A DNA stretch of 64,000 bases from Sinotaia quadrata (Eukaryota; Mollusca; Gastropoda; Architaenioglossa; Viviparidae), in contig CM054182.1 in NCBI GenBank assembly GCA_028829895.1, forward strand, positions 33,860,879-33,924,878. The letters run 5' to 3'. Positions 1-11,644 of the stretch are shown here, piece after piece (within the stretch, counting starts at the first letter, position 1; every line of letters begins with the position of its first letter). Made by a program: the position numbers and the translations under genes. The notes under the pieces are model-generated. The model searched no databases. It worked only from the letters and a program-made list of their open reading frames with translations, and was not told where the DNA came from.

Positions 1-119
1 CTATGGTGGACATGTTTTTATTCAGTAATCTAAGGTAGACATATTTATGGCAATTATCTATGGTGGACATGTTTTTATTCAGTAATCTAAGGTAGACATA
101 TTTATGGCAATTATCTATG
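1..119. repeat. 57-bp direct duplication
   Basis: Two identical copies (1-57 and 58-114) beginning ctatggtggacatgttttta, plus 5 bases of a third. The array may extend to the left of the window. Confidence 0.95.
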
Positions 120-435
120 TTTAAGACAGACAGCGGCACTCTTAAATGGAGCGCTTAAAACTGGAAACTTGGAAATAGAAACTTTTATAAAGGACATTTT
201 AAAAAGTAAACAAAATCACAACTCCGTGGCACTTGCCTTAGGAAAGCAGAGAATTCGAAAACATCCACGTGGCCTGAGTGGCCTTAAAATTTAAATCAAC
301 GCTCAGTGTTGACATGGTAATTCTTTCTTTTCTCCGTCCAGTCAGAAAAAATAATCAAACGTCCAACTTAATCCAAACAGGACCCCACCGCTTTCTAACA
401 GGTCGCGGGTTGTGCCAAAGGACCGGCCGCACTCT
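120..435. other. Unique sequence
   Basis: Nothing recognised on either strand. Confidence 0.5.
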
Positions 436-770
436 GGCATTCGCTGTCAGTGCCACACAAAATGTTTATACACAAAATGTCAGTGCCACACAAAATGTTT
501 ATACACAAAATGTTTATACACAAAATGTTTATACACAAAATGTTTATACACAAAACAATCACTACTAGTACTACAAAGGTGGGTGGTTTACATACATTCG
601 CTGTCAGTGCAACACAAAATGTTTATACACAAAACAATCACTACTACAAAGGTGGGTGGTTTACATACATTCGCTGTCAGTGCAACACAAAATGTTTATA
701 CACAAAACAATCACTACTAGAAAGGTGGGTGGTTTACATACATTACAGAACGTGCCTATACTCCTATACT
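436..770. repeat. Nested 15-bp and ~63-bp tandem repeats
   Basis: The 15-bp unit aaaatgtttatacac is repeated on the left (to about 555). A larger unit with aaaggtgggtggtttacata, cattcgctgtcagtgcaaca and aaacaatcactac is repeated three times on the right and contains one copy of the 15-bp unit each time. Confidence 0.92.
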
Positions 771-774
771 CAAA

Positions 775-1345
775 AAAGCTAGAAAGGCCGATGGTATATA
801 CATGTATTGATTACGAGAGAATATGTCTATGTATAAGAATCAATGATAGAAAGGTCGTTGGTACGTATACATGAACCAATTATGAGATTAAATGTTTATT
901 CATAAGAACCAGTACTATAAAGACTGACGATATGCATGCATTTACTGATTATGAGGGTAAAGGTCTGTACACAAGAATTAATGGTATAAAATGTATAGTA
1001 CATTATATTAATTATGAAGCAAAATATTATTCTCACAAGCATCAATGCTACAAAAGTCGAAAAAATAGTTTACATGTATTGATTATGTAAGGCCAATGAT
1101 GCATAAACAGGCACTTAATATGATGCAAAATTTCTTTAATACAAGAATCAATGATGAAAAGGCCAGGCTGCATACACATTATTGATTATGACAAAAACTA
1201 TCTATACTTAAAAGGATCAATGACAGAAAGGCCGAAGGTATATATATATGTATTGATTATGACAAAAACTACCTAAAACTATCTATACTTAAAAGGATCA
1301 ATGGCAGAAAGGCCGATGGTACATATACATGTATTGATTCTGACG
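775..1345. repeat. Degenerate ~65-70-bp tandem repeat, about 8 copies
   Basis: Words agaaaggccgatggtatata, catgtattgattatgag and aagaatcaatgata recur with indels. The copies at 1210-1340 are best conserved. Confidence 0.8.
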
Positions 1346-1796
1346 GAACCACTGGTTCTCAGCTTGAAGGTTCGCCATGCCCGTCTCTGGCTAGGAGAAT
1401 GATGGTGTATATTGATTAGACACTGCGTCTTCATCCCTCTTCCCCTCCTCTCCCTTGTGAATTGACCCGCTTAGTAGAAAACCTAACCGGCATGAAAGAA
1501 AGCTTTCGCCACTCCCCCCCCCCCCGCTCTCTCTCTCTCGCTCTCTCTCTCCACTTTTCACTCTTCAATAATTCAGGCACGCACACGCACACACACAGAG
1601 TACGATGAATAAAATGTTGTAGTACTCAACCATTATGAAATTAAAAAATACCAACAAATTTCTAAATTGTGAATCTGATCTCTGCAAATAAGTAACGGAA
1701 TGCAAACATACGCGTGTCTACACTCACGTACCATAAATGCACACAAAACCTCACTTATACTAGTACATGAACAAGCATTCTCTCATACATATATAG
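1346..1796. other. Unique sequence with C-run/CT tract
   Basis: Poly-C and CT-rich tract at 1516-1552 and a short CA tract at 1577-1597; nothing else recognised. Confidence 0.55.
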
Positions 1797-1823
1797 TACA
1801 CACACACACACACACACACACAC
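1797..1823. repeat. (CA)n microsatellite
   Basis: About 13 CA units. Confidence 0.95.
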
Positions 1824-2560
1824 GTAAACGCTGCCTTTGAACAAGACTAAAAGAGAAATAGAGGAAGGGGTTGTAAACCGGCCGGAACTGGTCAATTTTA
1901 CCCAGCTACCTGAGATTGTCGTCAATAAGCTAAAGTCGATACAACAAGATGAAAGTAATGATTTTTACAAAACAGGACTGGGGGGGGGGGGGGGGAGAGA
2001 GACAAATATGAGACGTGTGTATAACCTTAGCAGTTTGCAGAACTCTGTAATTCACGGTGGTACAAAACAAAGAGAGCTAACTCTACTGTAGTCTTGCTGT
2101 ACCTGATACCCCGACAGTCGTAATAACACCTCTAACAAAAAATATTACTTATTATCACCGACCAAAGAAAACGGTACATTTTTTGGTAAAGGTCAAGTAC
2201 GCTTTCACATTTTTAAAACGGAACCGGTCACTGAAAACTAGAGTGAAAACTAGAGGGCAATAACTCTAGGTTATCCGTCTATCACGCTCATTGCCACACT
2301 ACAATATTGCGAAATCAGCTTATCATAATGGCAGACGCATACATTAAGGCAGAAATTTAACCTAGACATAATCGTCACCGGTTCTGTCTTCTTTTAAAAC
2401 AGACGACATAACGAATAATGAATGATAGGGTGACAAGGAATGAACAAAGATGCAGCGGTAGACGACAAAATAATAACTTAATGTTTCTCCACAATAACTG
2501 CAGACAACACCCACATATCTAATTCCAAGCGCTAACGTCAGGAAGTGATTAGCCACATTC
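1824..2560. other. Unique sequence with a G-run
   Basis: A poly-G run lies at 1980-1995. The 84-residue frame at 1837-2091 crosses it and has no motif. Confidence 0.5.
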
Positions 2561-2613
2561 TCTGAGTGAGTGAGCGAGTGAGTGAGTAGTGAGTGAGTGA
2601 GTGAGTGAGTGTT
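2561..2613. repeat. (GAGT)n microsatellite
   Basis: About 12 GAGT units with a gagc and a tagtga interruption. Confidence 0.96.
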
Positions 2614-3169
2614 TACATGGAGGATATTATGTGGAAGGGGTTGGGGCGGAGGCGGCGTGTGAAATGTTTTCAAAACATGTGGAGGATGATTTTTTACAAA
2701 CATTTTCTACCCGCTAAAGTGTCAGAAATCCATGCTCGACCTGCATGCTGTCGTGGTTGTTCCAATTCTTAAACCTCGGTGTCGGTTTAACGGAATCAAC
2801 ACGAACACGGCAGACATGAACAATATACACCACAATAGCAAGTCGCATAATTTAAACCGTGTTTAAACGACTCAGCGTTTGAAATTAAAGTTCCAATAAT
2901 TTTATCGGCAACCGTGTTGGAGCATTACGGTTGGTTTAAGATAATTCGCTAATTTAACCAACATTATTTGTGTCGTTGCCTGTCTTTTCTTTGAAATTAA
3001 AGCACTATACACTAAATAAATTAACAAACTGCCATCTACAGTTCTGTTCAACATTACAAAATAGGAAGAAGCTGCAAGTTTGCCCAATAGGTACTTGTAC
3101 ATAACAGTAAACGGATGACCTGGTTAGGGAGGGGGTGGAAGTTGGAAGTGGACGCGAAGCAAGAGAAAT
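2614..3169. other. Unique sequence
   Basis: No gene recognised; possible intron of the minus-strand gene starting at 3253. Confidence 0.4.
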
Positions 3170-3196
3170 CAAGATAGATAGATAGATAGATAGATC
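3170..3196. repeat. (GATA)n microsatellite
   Basis: About six GATA units just inside the putative intron of the minus-strand gene. Confidence 0.95.
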
Positions 3197-3210
3197 AAGT
3201 CGTTTCTTAC

Positions 3211-3253
3211 CATTGCCGGCGTACACCACCAACACAAGCTCGGAGTCCGCCAT
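3211..3253 (-). CDS. Candidate first coding exon of an unidentified gene
   Basis: On the minus strand an ATG in good initiation context (A at -3, G at +4) opens MADSELVLVVYAGN plus one base of a Gly codon, followed directly by the donor GTAAGAAACG (GTAAG at 3210-3206). The G+C and CpG level upstream is raised, as in many first exons. Later exons would lie at lower coordinates; between 1 and 3200 I found none, so the next exon is probably outside the window. The family is not recognised. An uninterrupted frame through the donor into the GATA tract gives a longer peptide, which I consider intronic. Confidence 0.4.
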
Positions 3254-3829
3254 GATAAGGACACACACACATACGCCTGAGCGACTATATGGCCCCACTA
3301 AGTTTGTGTTTACAACGTTTTCCAATACTCCAAACGCCGCCCCGCAAGCAGCGTCAGCACAAATCAAGAGATGAAAGAGGCCACGGCTAGATTACGTTCC
3401 CGACCTTCGCACAACAGGCAACTGTTAGCTTCGCCCCGTCGTCTTGTACGCGACACTTCACTCTAAGCGAACATCAGACGACAACTGAGAGAACATCAGC
3501 TGTCGTCTGCAAGTCCTCGAGTCCCCACAGAGTAGACGAGAATTAAAAAAGGAGAGCGACACCGCTGCGTCACTTCGTCACCGACTGGGAGCGATGATGC
3601 CAACAGCAGAGGAATCTTGGCGTCACACAAGCAAGTCAGCGGCCGGCCCCGAGTTCTATACTGGTAGATTTCTTCGGGGTGCTTGTTGTGTACTATTTGC
3701 AACATCAATACTTCTCATCAATGAACGGCACGCCATAGCAGCCGAAAGTCTATATATGGAAATCGTGCGAAAGCACTGCCATGACAACGCCTTCAAAAGA
3801 TCGATAATGGTGTGGGGTGCGGGATGATT
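3254..3829. promoter_or_regulatory. CpG-containing segment upstream of candidate first exon
   Basis: Compared with its surroundings this stretch is rich in CpG (for example caaacgccgccccgcaagca near 3332-3351 and several cgtc/gacg words to 3660). It lies immediately 5' of the minus-strand ATG at 3253. It could be the 5' UTR and promoter of that gene. The 77-residue plus frame (3594-3827) has no motif. Confidence 0.3.
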
Positions 3830-4960
3830 TTTTTTTCCTTCGTTTCTTTTCTATGGCCACTGGCAGCCAATGAACATTAGTCTAAAGGAAGCCGCCAGGC
3901 ATTGATTTTTTTTTTCTAATTGCAAGAGAACTAGGGAATGGGTAGGAGCCATCTTTCGCTTTCCCCATGCAGATTAAGCCATGCAGGACAACACATCCGC
4001 TAGTCAACTTTTGACCTTGGCATGAATGTAACAGGCTGGTTGTTCCTGTCACGTGTATTAATACAGTAGTGAGTGAGTGCCCTTGCTTTGTTGATCCTGT
4101 TTGTACTGAGTAGGTGGGGCTACTTGTGTAGAGCGTGCAGTTACGATATAGGTAACTATGGCAGAAATATACAGACGTAAACAAAACGATTCCAGCCAGG
4201 GCACGAAATATCTCTTGGTCGAGCAAAGCCCCTGATTGGTAGTAAAAAAAACCTCATTTTCAGGAAATGAATGCCTCGCAAACGTTGTTGTTGCAGTTGC
4301 CGCCCTTTTGGCTACTCACCCTCGTTACTATCACAACAACCTGCTTTAAACTACAATTAACATCTCAGGTACCGGGAATAAATGTAATGATAAATGTAAA
4401 TTCGTTTATAATAAGACAATATATAAGAACTCCAAAACTACGATCGTCATGTTTTTTTTAATAACTAGACTTCACAAATGTGTTTCAACAGGGAACAGGT
4501 GTAGAAATTTAAATGCCCAGGACTGAACTTCGATCAGCTTCAATAAAGAGCGAGATTTGAAATTTAAAAGCCCACTGGATTACCCCGGTTGATCTGTTTT
4601 TAATACATCAATTTGTCGACTACAGCAATCGAGTAGTATTCGGTAGTTATCAAACAGCCGATCACGAGACTAATATTTAAATCTTCTGTGTAGTAAAGGT
4701 GACTCGAATAGTGATTAATTACATACCACGCTTTTCTTCGTTTCTTCATATAATATTCCTTAGGCAAAATTCAGAAACAGTTTATTTGTAAATCTTTAAG
4801 ATTGTGACATGCCAAAGTTATGTTTAAATTTTAGTGTAGTTTTTATCATGCAAATTAATTCATTTCCTTTCAGTCTCACTTGTGTGATCAACAAATGTAT
4901 TCAAATTATTGTATGGCTCAAAATGCAGAGAGAACAATGTGCAGGCACGCATGCGCGTGT
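3830..4960. other. AT-rich unique sequence
   Basis: Poly-T runs at 3829-3837 and 3906-3915. No gene recognised on either strand. Confidence 0.5.
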
Positions 4961-5113
4961 ATGCTTGTGTATATGTGTGTGTGTGCGTATGTGTGAGAGA
5001 ATGCATGTGATGAGCACACATTTGTTTCGTGTATGTAAACATGCGTGTGAATGTGCATAGTACTATTCAGTATGCGCGCACGTATTTGTGTGTGCGTATG
5101 TGTGTGTGTGTTT
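4961..5113. repeat. Interrupted TG-rich tracts
   Basis: tgtgtatatgtgtgtgtgcg and a second TG run near 5085-5111, with intervening unique sequence. Confidence 0.85.
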
Positions 5114-5814
5114 GCTCCTCTCGTTCCATTGTACTCCAAGGAAGCCTAGTGAAGAATGTGCGAGATGGTTAGAACCGGTGCTTGATATTGTGGCATTGTA
5201 TCGACAAATCCTGTTGGCTTACCAGCATAACATTGTTCTCTGTGCCAGCAAGCGGCCACCACGTGGGAGTTCGCCTGCGATTGTCCAAACATATTCAACG
5301 TAAAACTGGTCTACAATGAGATGTTTGTACTTAGGACTGCAGACAGTTATTTTTTTTTTTTACTTGTTTCCTAGGTAATGTGCATAAAACAACACAGAGA
5401 GGGAGGGAGGTGGGTGCTGTAGTGAGGAGAAGATGGCTTAAGGTACATCAGTGCAAATCACAACAGTTGGAGCAAGCATGTTTAATTTGCTGTTCTTGTT
5501 TGTTGGTTTATAGACTTGCTATTTTGGGTTTCACTGCACATTTCCTTGTGATTTGGAATGGAAAAAGTGGTTGTTGTATCCAACAGTTGTCCTCATATTG
5601 CCTTGTCCTTGAAGTGTGAAGAATTGCATGCACCTGGTGCCAGAATCTAATATTGGATCGTCATGAGAATCCTCGGAATAAAATACAATCAAAGCTTTGG
5701 TTCACTCGGGTCTGGAGATGATAATCACTTGTGTCAGTTAAAAGATCGACACAGACTAAGCATCACACGTTTGTTCTGGAGAGTGTAGGGAACCAATTTA
5801 ATATTAATTCTACA
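5114..5814. other. Unique sequence, no supported gene
   Basis: A poly-T run lies at about 5350-5361; frames of 71-79 residues lack motifs. Confidence 0.45.
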
Positions 5815-6090
5815 GTGTATTGCGATTTGCATGCCGTAGTATGAGTTCTAGACTGCGTTCTTTGGCTGTAGTATGAATTCTAGACTGTAGCAAGCATTGT
5901 ATGATGTAAATGAATACTATACTCTAACATGAATTGTACGATGTATTGTGAATTTTGGGCTGTATTCTATTCTGTAATATGAATTCTATCCTGTAACATG
6001 AATTTCATGTTGTAATATGAATTCTGGACTGTATTCTATGCTATAATATTAATTCTATCCTGTAACATGAATGGTATGCCATAACCCAGT
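5815..6090. repeat. Degenerate 20-28-bp repeat (gtaatatgaattcta type)
   Basis: About ten diverged copies of gtaacatgaattctatcctg and gactgtattctatgctgta. Confidence 0.8.
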
Positions 6091-6185
6091 GTACACCGCT
6101 TACATCAATATGCCTCCCGCAAAGATTCCAAATGTAACCAGGAGATCGAATGATCTGCTCTCAGCCCACGCTTTCCGTCCTCTTG

Positions 6186-6400
6186 AGTAAGCCCCCCCCC
6201 CCTTTTTTTTTTTTATTTTTTATTTTTTAAATAGTGCAAGGATTACTGGGCAATATAGCCCACTCAGCATTATTTTCCAGACCATAGTGGCTGATGCAGG
6301 ATCACTCAGTTTGGTTCGAGACCAATAGCAGCAAGTGTTCATTTCCATTCACCACCACCACCACTACTACCACCACTACCCATACTTTTCTATTGCTTCA
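6186..6400. other. Poly-C/poly-T tract and ACC-rich stretch
   Basis: A C-run passing into a T-run at 6190-6230, then unique sequence and an (ACC)n-like tract at 6350-6379. Confidence 0.8.
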
Positions 6401-6870
6401 TACTCACTGATTGCCTAGAGAATGTTTATAACGTACGAGTGATGTATTTAGATTTCATTGATTGCGTAGAAAATGTTTACAACGTACGAGTGATGTATTT
6501 AGATTTCACTGATTGCGTAGAGAATGTTTATAACGTACGAGTGATGTATTTAGATTTTACTGGTTACCTACAGGCTCTATAATACATACGAGTGTGTATT
6601 TAGATTTCGCTGTTTGCCTATAGGCTCTATAATACATACAAGCGATATATTTAGATTTCACTGGTTGCGTACAAATTGTGTACAACCTGACGGAAGATAT
6701 ATTAAGATTTCAGTGGTTATGTATAGACCGTGTATAGCCTGACGAGAGATATATTTAGATTTCAATGGTTAGTTTAGACAGTTTATAATATACGAGCAAT
6801 ATATTTAGATATAACTGGTTATGTACAGACTGTATAACCTGACGGAAGATATATTTAGATTTGAGTGTTT
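6400..6870. repeat. ~51-bp minisatellite, about 9 copies
   Basis: Unit gattgcgtagagaatgttta then taacgtacgagtgatgtatt then tagatttcact, at 6409, 6460 and 6511. Copies to the right diverge (gacggaagatatatttagat). Confidence 0.92.
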
Positions 6871-7029
6871 TCTGGAATTTGGAAATGGCGTTAAAGTTAC
6901 AGTTTGACTTTGATGAGCCAATACTTGCATCTGATTTCAAGGGTTACTTGTGATACATCTGATACACAAGGGTTACTTGTATGACTGAAGTTCTCGACGT
7001 TACCTAGTTACATATGACTCCATATTGGC

Positions 7030-7349
7030 GTGTCTGTGAAGTCCAAAAATATTGCCTAGTTATAGCTAATTACAGCGCTGTGAAATATAAAAATATTGCC
7101 TAGTTATGTCTGTTTTACAGCGTGTAAAGTTAAAAAATATATAGCCTACATAAACCAGAAAAAAATTTCAAAGATGCCCTAACAGTTGTCCACTACAAAA
7201 ACTAAGAATGGCATTTCAAAGTCGTACCAATGACTGTCCTCTACAAACTAAGAATAACACTTTGTGGGTACCCTAACAGCTGTCCACTGCATAAATTAAG
7301 ACTAACATTTCATGAGCTCCATTTCGGCCGTTAACTACATAAACCAAAA
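7030..7349. repeat. Two degenerate repeats (aaaatattgcctagttat; cctaacagttgtccacta)
   Basis: At 7030-7135, about 2-3 diverged copies of aaaaatattgcctagttat. At 7150-7349, about four ~57-bp copies with gtccactacaaaaactaaga and atggcatttcaaag. Confidence 0.7.
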
Positions 7350-7928
7350 ATGACTTCTCAAATGGAAATGAAATCAATGCCTACGAGAAACGCAAGACAT
7401 TTTAAGCGATGTTTTACTCCATTCCATTGCATTATTTATCTACATGTACAAAGACAACGACTGGTTAGAACCGCCTCACCGAATCAAGCTGACACAGCGA
7501 GATTCCTAGAGGGCATTCGGTACACGCGTTCTGCAGATCTCGTTTACACACAGTCCTCGTCAGTAGCTGCTCTGGCTTTTTCGCAAGCCCGGACGGTATC
7601 AAATAAATTACTATTCGAGTTCTGTAATATTAATTAATTTCTTTTACTTATGTTTGTTTGGGTGACATTTCTAATTTTATTTTATTTGGAGGGGAAGGGA
7701 GTTATTCTAGTACATTCTCTATCCCACCCCGTAACTTTCCTTGGCAGTGTGCCAAGGACGCAGCCATTGCTGTGTCTAACAACAACAAGATTAAGGGATG
7801 CCTCTGACAGTTTTCTTTTTTCTTTATTTTTTTTTTTTTTGACAATCCCCTCCCTATTGGTGATGAATGAAAAGGGTTATCCAACACTTGACCGAAACAC
7901 AAAAACAACTTTTGAAGATGACGACTCA

Positions 7929-7932
<4 letters not shown>
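7350..7932. other. Unique sequence, no supported gene
   Basis: Frames at 7350-7637 and 7650-8054 show no domains; the second runs into the CT microsatellite. Confidence 0.45.

Positions 7933-8002
<70 letters not shown>
7933..8002. repeat. (CT)n microsatellite, about 35 units
   Basis: Uninterrupted CT dinucleotides. Confidence 0.98.
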
Positions 8003-8006
<4 letters not shown>

Positions 8007-8284
8007 TTCCAAACATCCCAAATATCCCAAATTCGATTAAACTTGTTACTTTAGTAGGCCTACAGTTGTGGCTAGTTGGCAATGCTATTTGTGACTGATT
8101 AGCAATGTTACTGTTGAATATATTAAAAAGATGATAGTTCTAAAATTCAAATAAAAGTTGCACCTTTCTTATTTTGCAAGTGTACTTCGACATTAGCTTC
8201 GAAGAATCGACAACAGGTCACGTCTGGAAATACAGCGTGACCAATACAGCGTGACCGAGGAACAAGAGAAAATATTTAAACTTC
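8003..8284. other. Unique sequence
   Basis: Nothing recognised; contains a short duplication accaatacagcgtgac. Confidence 0.5.
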
Positions 8285-8420
8285 ACTGGGGCAAGGGATA
8301 ATATATGAAATTTCTGACAGGGGCAAGAGATAACATATGAAATTTCTGACTGGGGCAAGAGATAACATACGAAATTTCTGACTGGGGGCAAGAGATAATA
8401 TATGAAATTTCTAACTGGAT
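8285..8420. repeat. ~38-bp repeat, 4 copies
   Basis: Unit ggggcaagagataacatatg then aaatttctgact. Confidence 0.92.
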
Positions 8421-8729
8421 CATAAATATCTATAAACTTAGCATTTCATTTTCTTTTTCTGAAATGAACACAAACATTCACTGAAACATAACTGGTTTGT
8501 GATTGTATTTTTCGTGGTAGTGTCGCTAAACTGACTTATTTCCCTTATTTCCATCTCTGACGTCTTCGACACGTGACCCTACTTTAAAAAATTGTCAGAA
8601 AATAGGAGTTCATAGTCTCGTTATCGCAAACTGATACACAACAGTTATCTGAACCTTATGTATTCATGACAAGTACATTGAAGACAATAAAAGTGTAAGC
8701 CTGGAACATCAAGTTAAGTGCGTTATGCA

Positions 8730-8970
8730 TTTGGTTGGCAATTGTCTGGGTAACAATAATAACATAATGCTGGCCAACAGAAATATTTTTCATGGTTGGC
8801 AATTGTCTGGGTAATAATAATATCATGCCTTATGCCAACTAAAGTATCATTTATGTTGGCAATTGCATGGGTAAAAATAATAAATGGTACAAGTTAACAG
8901 AATACTTTCTGGTTGGCAACTGTTTGGGTAAAGAGAAACCTCACGCTATGTGCCACCAAAACATTTTGAA
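8730..8970. repeat. ~65-bp repeat (ggttggcaattgtctgggta type), 4 copies
   Basis: Diverged copies with ttggcaattgtctgggtaa, aataataa, atgc and gccaacagaa. It shares ggcaat...gggta and gccaac(a/t)aa with the family at 9253-9545. Confidence 0.85.
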
Positions 8971-9252
8971 CCTGGTGTACAATAGTCACACGCTATGTGT
9001 TACTAGAACACTATAAACCTGGTGTACAATAGTCACACGTTATGTGTTACTAGAACACTATAAACCTGGTGTACAATAGTCACACGTTATGTGTTACTAG
9101 AACACTATAAACCTGGTGTACAATAGTCACACGTTATGTGTTACTAGAACACTATAAACCTGGTGTACAATAGTCACACGTTATGTGTTACTAGAACACT
9201 ATAAACCTGGTGTACAATAGTCACACGCTATGTGCTACTAGAACATTTTGAA
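8971..9252. repeat. 47-bp minisatellite, 6 copies
   Basis: Unit cctggtgtacaatagtcaca then cgttatgtgttactagaaca, at 8971, 9018, 9065, 9112, 9159 and 9206; nearly identical except the end copies (cgctatgtg). Confidence 0.96.
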
Positions 9253-9545
9253 CATAGATGGTAATAAACTAGTCAAAAATAACAATATGCCACACACAAA
9301 AAATTGTTCATGGCTTAACGTAGTCTGGGTGAAAATAACAACATGCTTCTCGCCAACAAAGTCTTTTATTCCACAATGGCAATAGTCAGGGTAAAAATAA
9401 CAACATGCTTCCTGCCAACAAAATCCTTTATTCCACAATGGCAATAGTCAGAGTACAAATGACAATACACAATGTAACAACAAGATGGCGTTCCACATTG
9501 GAAAATATCTGAGTTAAAAATAACACCCCTACACTTCATAATCAA
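9253..9545. repeat. ~62-bp repeat (ttggcaatagtcagggtaaaaa type)
   Basis: Copies of ttttattccacaatggcaat then agtcagggtaaaaataacaa then catgcttcctgccaacaaa, near 9363 and 9426, with diverged copies on both sides. Related to the family at 8730-8970. Confidence 0.88.
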
Positions 9546-9549
9546 TGCT

Positions 9550-10205
9550 ACATCCGTAAAGAAAATGAATTTGAACAATAAGGAAAGAGTTAACTTTCCT
9601 ACTAGAAAGGCGTAAAAATGTTAATTTTCCTTTCTCCCGGCTAAGTCCAAGTTCTGATCAGTTCTATTAGTTCTGAGGGCAAAACCCCTTTTTTCTTATT
9701 TCCTTTCGCTTCTTTTTCTTAAATAAGCACTTATCCTGCAATAAATATTTTACTTTTTATCTGCCAGGAGAACTCGTTACGTTTAGTAACATTTCAGCAG
9801 ATTTAGCACTGCCTGGCTTAAGGAGGAAAGCTTTTTCTTTATTTAATTGGAGTAAAAATTTGATTGTCTTGGTGGTACCATGGCAGTTGAAAGAGTTACT
9901 GAAAACATGTATGTGCAAAGAGAATCGTATCTTTATCATTATCAATATACCATCTGTAATAATTTGGTATGGATACATTCTTTAATAATATTGAGCTTAC
10001 ATGATTCTTTTTGTGAACACTGAATAACATACAAGCATGCCTTGCCAATGTAAATGAAGCTTTTGATGTCAACCAGTATCCTACAACCATATGTTACTAA
10101 GACTTACGCATACAGAAATAAGTAACTAATACAAAACTGATGGCTTGCTTTTATGATTTTGCTGTGGAATAAATATGTCGCTATTGCCTTTTAAAGCAAC
10201 CAAAG
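9550..10205. other. Unique sequence, no supported gene
   Basis: AT-rich; nothing recognised. Confidence 0.5.
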
Positions 10206-10475
10206 TTTGAATGTTTGTTTATCAGACATCTATCAATAATTAAGGCTTGTTTAAAATATTATTTCTCTTGGCACCCTGCATCAGACACCTGTTAGTAATT
10301 AGGGTTTGTATGAAATGCTGTTTCTCTTGGCAACCTGCATCATATACTTATCAGTAATTAAGGCTTGTATGAAATGTTTCTCTTGGCAACCTGCATCAGT
10401 AATTACTTATCAGTAATTAAGCATGTTTAAAATACTGTTTCTCTTGGCACCCTGATTCAGACACCAGTCAGTTTG
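10206..10475. repeat. ~62-bp degenerate tandem repeat, 4 copies
   Basis: Words tatcagtaattaaggcttgt, gtttctcttggcaacctgca and tcagacac recur. Confidence 0.88.
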
Positions 10476-10989
10476 CTTGAATGATTGTTTCTGCAAACAA
10501 TCTGTATTATACGCTAGCTTACGACTTTCAGGAGCAGAACGAAAATGTCAGTCTTTCTTTGTTGCTGTTGTTGTTGTTCTTCTTTAGTTTCCAAACCATA
10601 TTGTTAGTGTCTTTTTTAAATCATTTTTAAACTTATTTTTCTTTTTATGCCAGAAAGTAAAATGAAGCAATAAAATTGATGACCGCAGGTCTCAGTGAGC
10701 GGTTCTATTACCAGAGACTCGGCAAGCACGCACGTGAACACCCACGCATTGCTGATGGACCCCAAAGCTTCGGTCGCACAGCAACTGGGTTAGTCCTGCC
10801 AAGAGTCCTATGTAAAATCTTTTTATGACCTCTGTACATGTATTTAGTTCAATCTTTTCAGTAATCAGTGATCAGTTCCAAGTTATTTATAATTCAAGCA
10901 GGGAATAGTAGAGACAGACAGACAGACAGATAGAAGGCAGAGAGAATTGGGAGTTAACGATTTGTACTTATTAATAGATTTATATCAGG
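10476..10989. other. Unique sequence
   Basis: Contains a (TTG)n tract at about 10560-10578 and a (GACA)n run at 10913-10930. A more GC-rich segment at 10680-10800 shows no exon. Confidence 0.45.
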
Positions 10990-11130
10990 GAGCGGTTAGT
11001 TTGTAATTATTTACACATTGACAGCAGGAAGTAATCGGTTCGTACTTGTTTACACATTTACAGGAGAGGATGATCAGTTTGTAGTTATTTACACATTTAC
11101 TGGAGCGAATGATAGGTTCATCCTTATTTA
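10990..11130. repeat. ~45-bp tandem repeat, 3 copies
   Basis: Words gatcagtttgtagttattta, cacatttac(a/t)gg and agagaatga with substitutions. Confidence 0.85.
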
Positions 11131-11149
11131 CACACACATACAGACACAT

Positions 11150-11151
<2 letters not shown>

Positions 11152-11236
<85 letters not shown>
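11152..11236. repeat. (CA)n microsatellite, about 42 units
   Basis: Uninterrupted CA dinucleotides, preceded by an imperfect acacatacagacacatacgc lead-in. Confidence 0.98.
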
Positions 11237-11237
<1 letters not shown>

Positions 11238-11644
11238 CTCAGATGGTCGCGGGACCCAGCCTGGATGTGCTGCAACCGTGAACCAAACAGCAGCAGCACA
11301 GCAAGTGAGAGTATGGCAATGCAGTCCCTCAAGACTAGGTAATAAATTACAAGTAGTGGGATAAGGTAGAGGGGGGGGGAAGGTGGCGAAGACATAGGTC
11401 AGATCAATGAAGGAAGAGCTCCTTTTTGCATTCACTGGCTACGCTGCTGCCAGACTAGCCACACCGTGTGGGACAAACTCAGAGGATCACGCCGGCGTCC
11501 TCTTGCCCTTGACTGGCGTTCGACTCCAGCCAGCTCTACGACTCGTAATGAAGGATAAGAATAACCGATTCTGCGAGTTCCGAAAACTGATAATGGCGAT
11601 CAAGAGAAGCGTGGGTGGGGGTGAATGGCTATATCACTAGAATC
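11238..11644. other. Unique sequence
   Basis: A short G-run lies at about 11371-11379. Frames here (for example 11407-11640) have no recognised motif. Confidence 0.45.

Noticed and set aside
11018..11435. Frames through the CA microsatellite on both strands
   Set aside because: Composed of Thr-His or Cys-Val dipeptide runs from the microsatellite.
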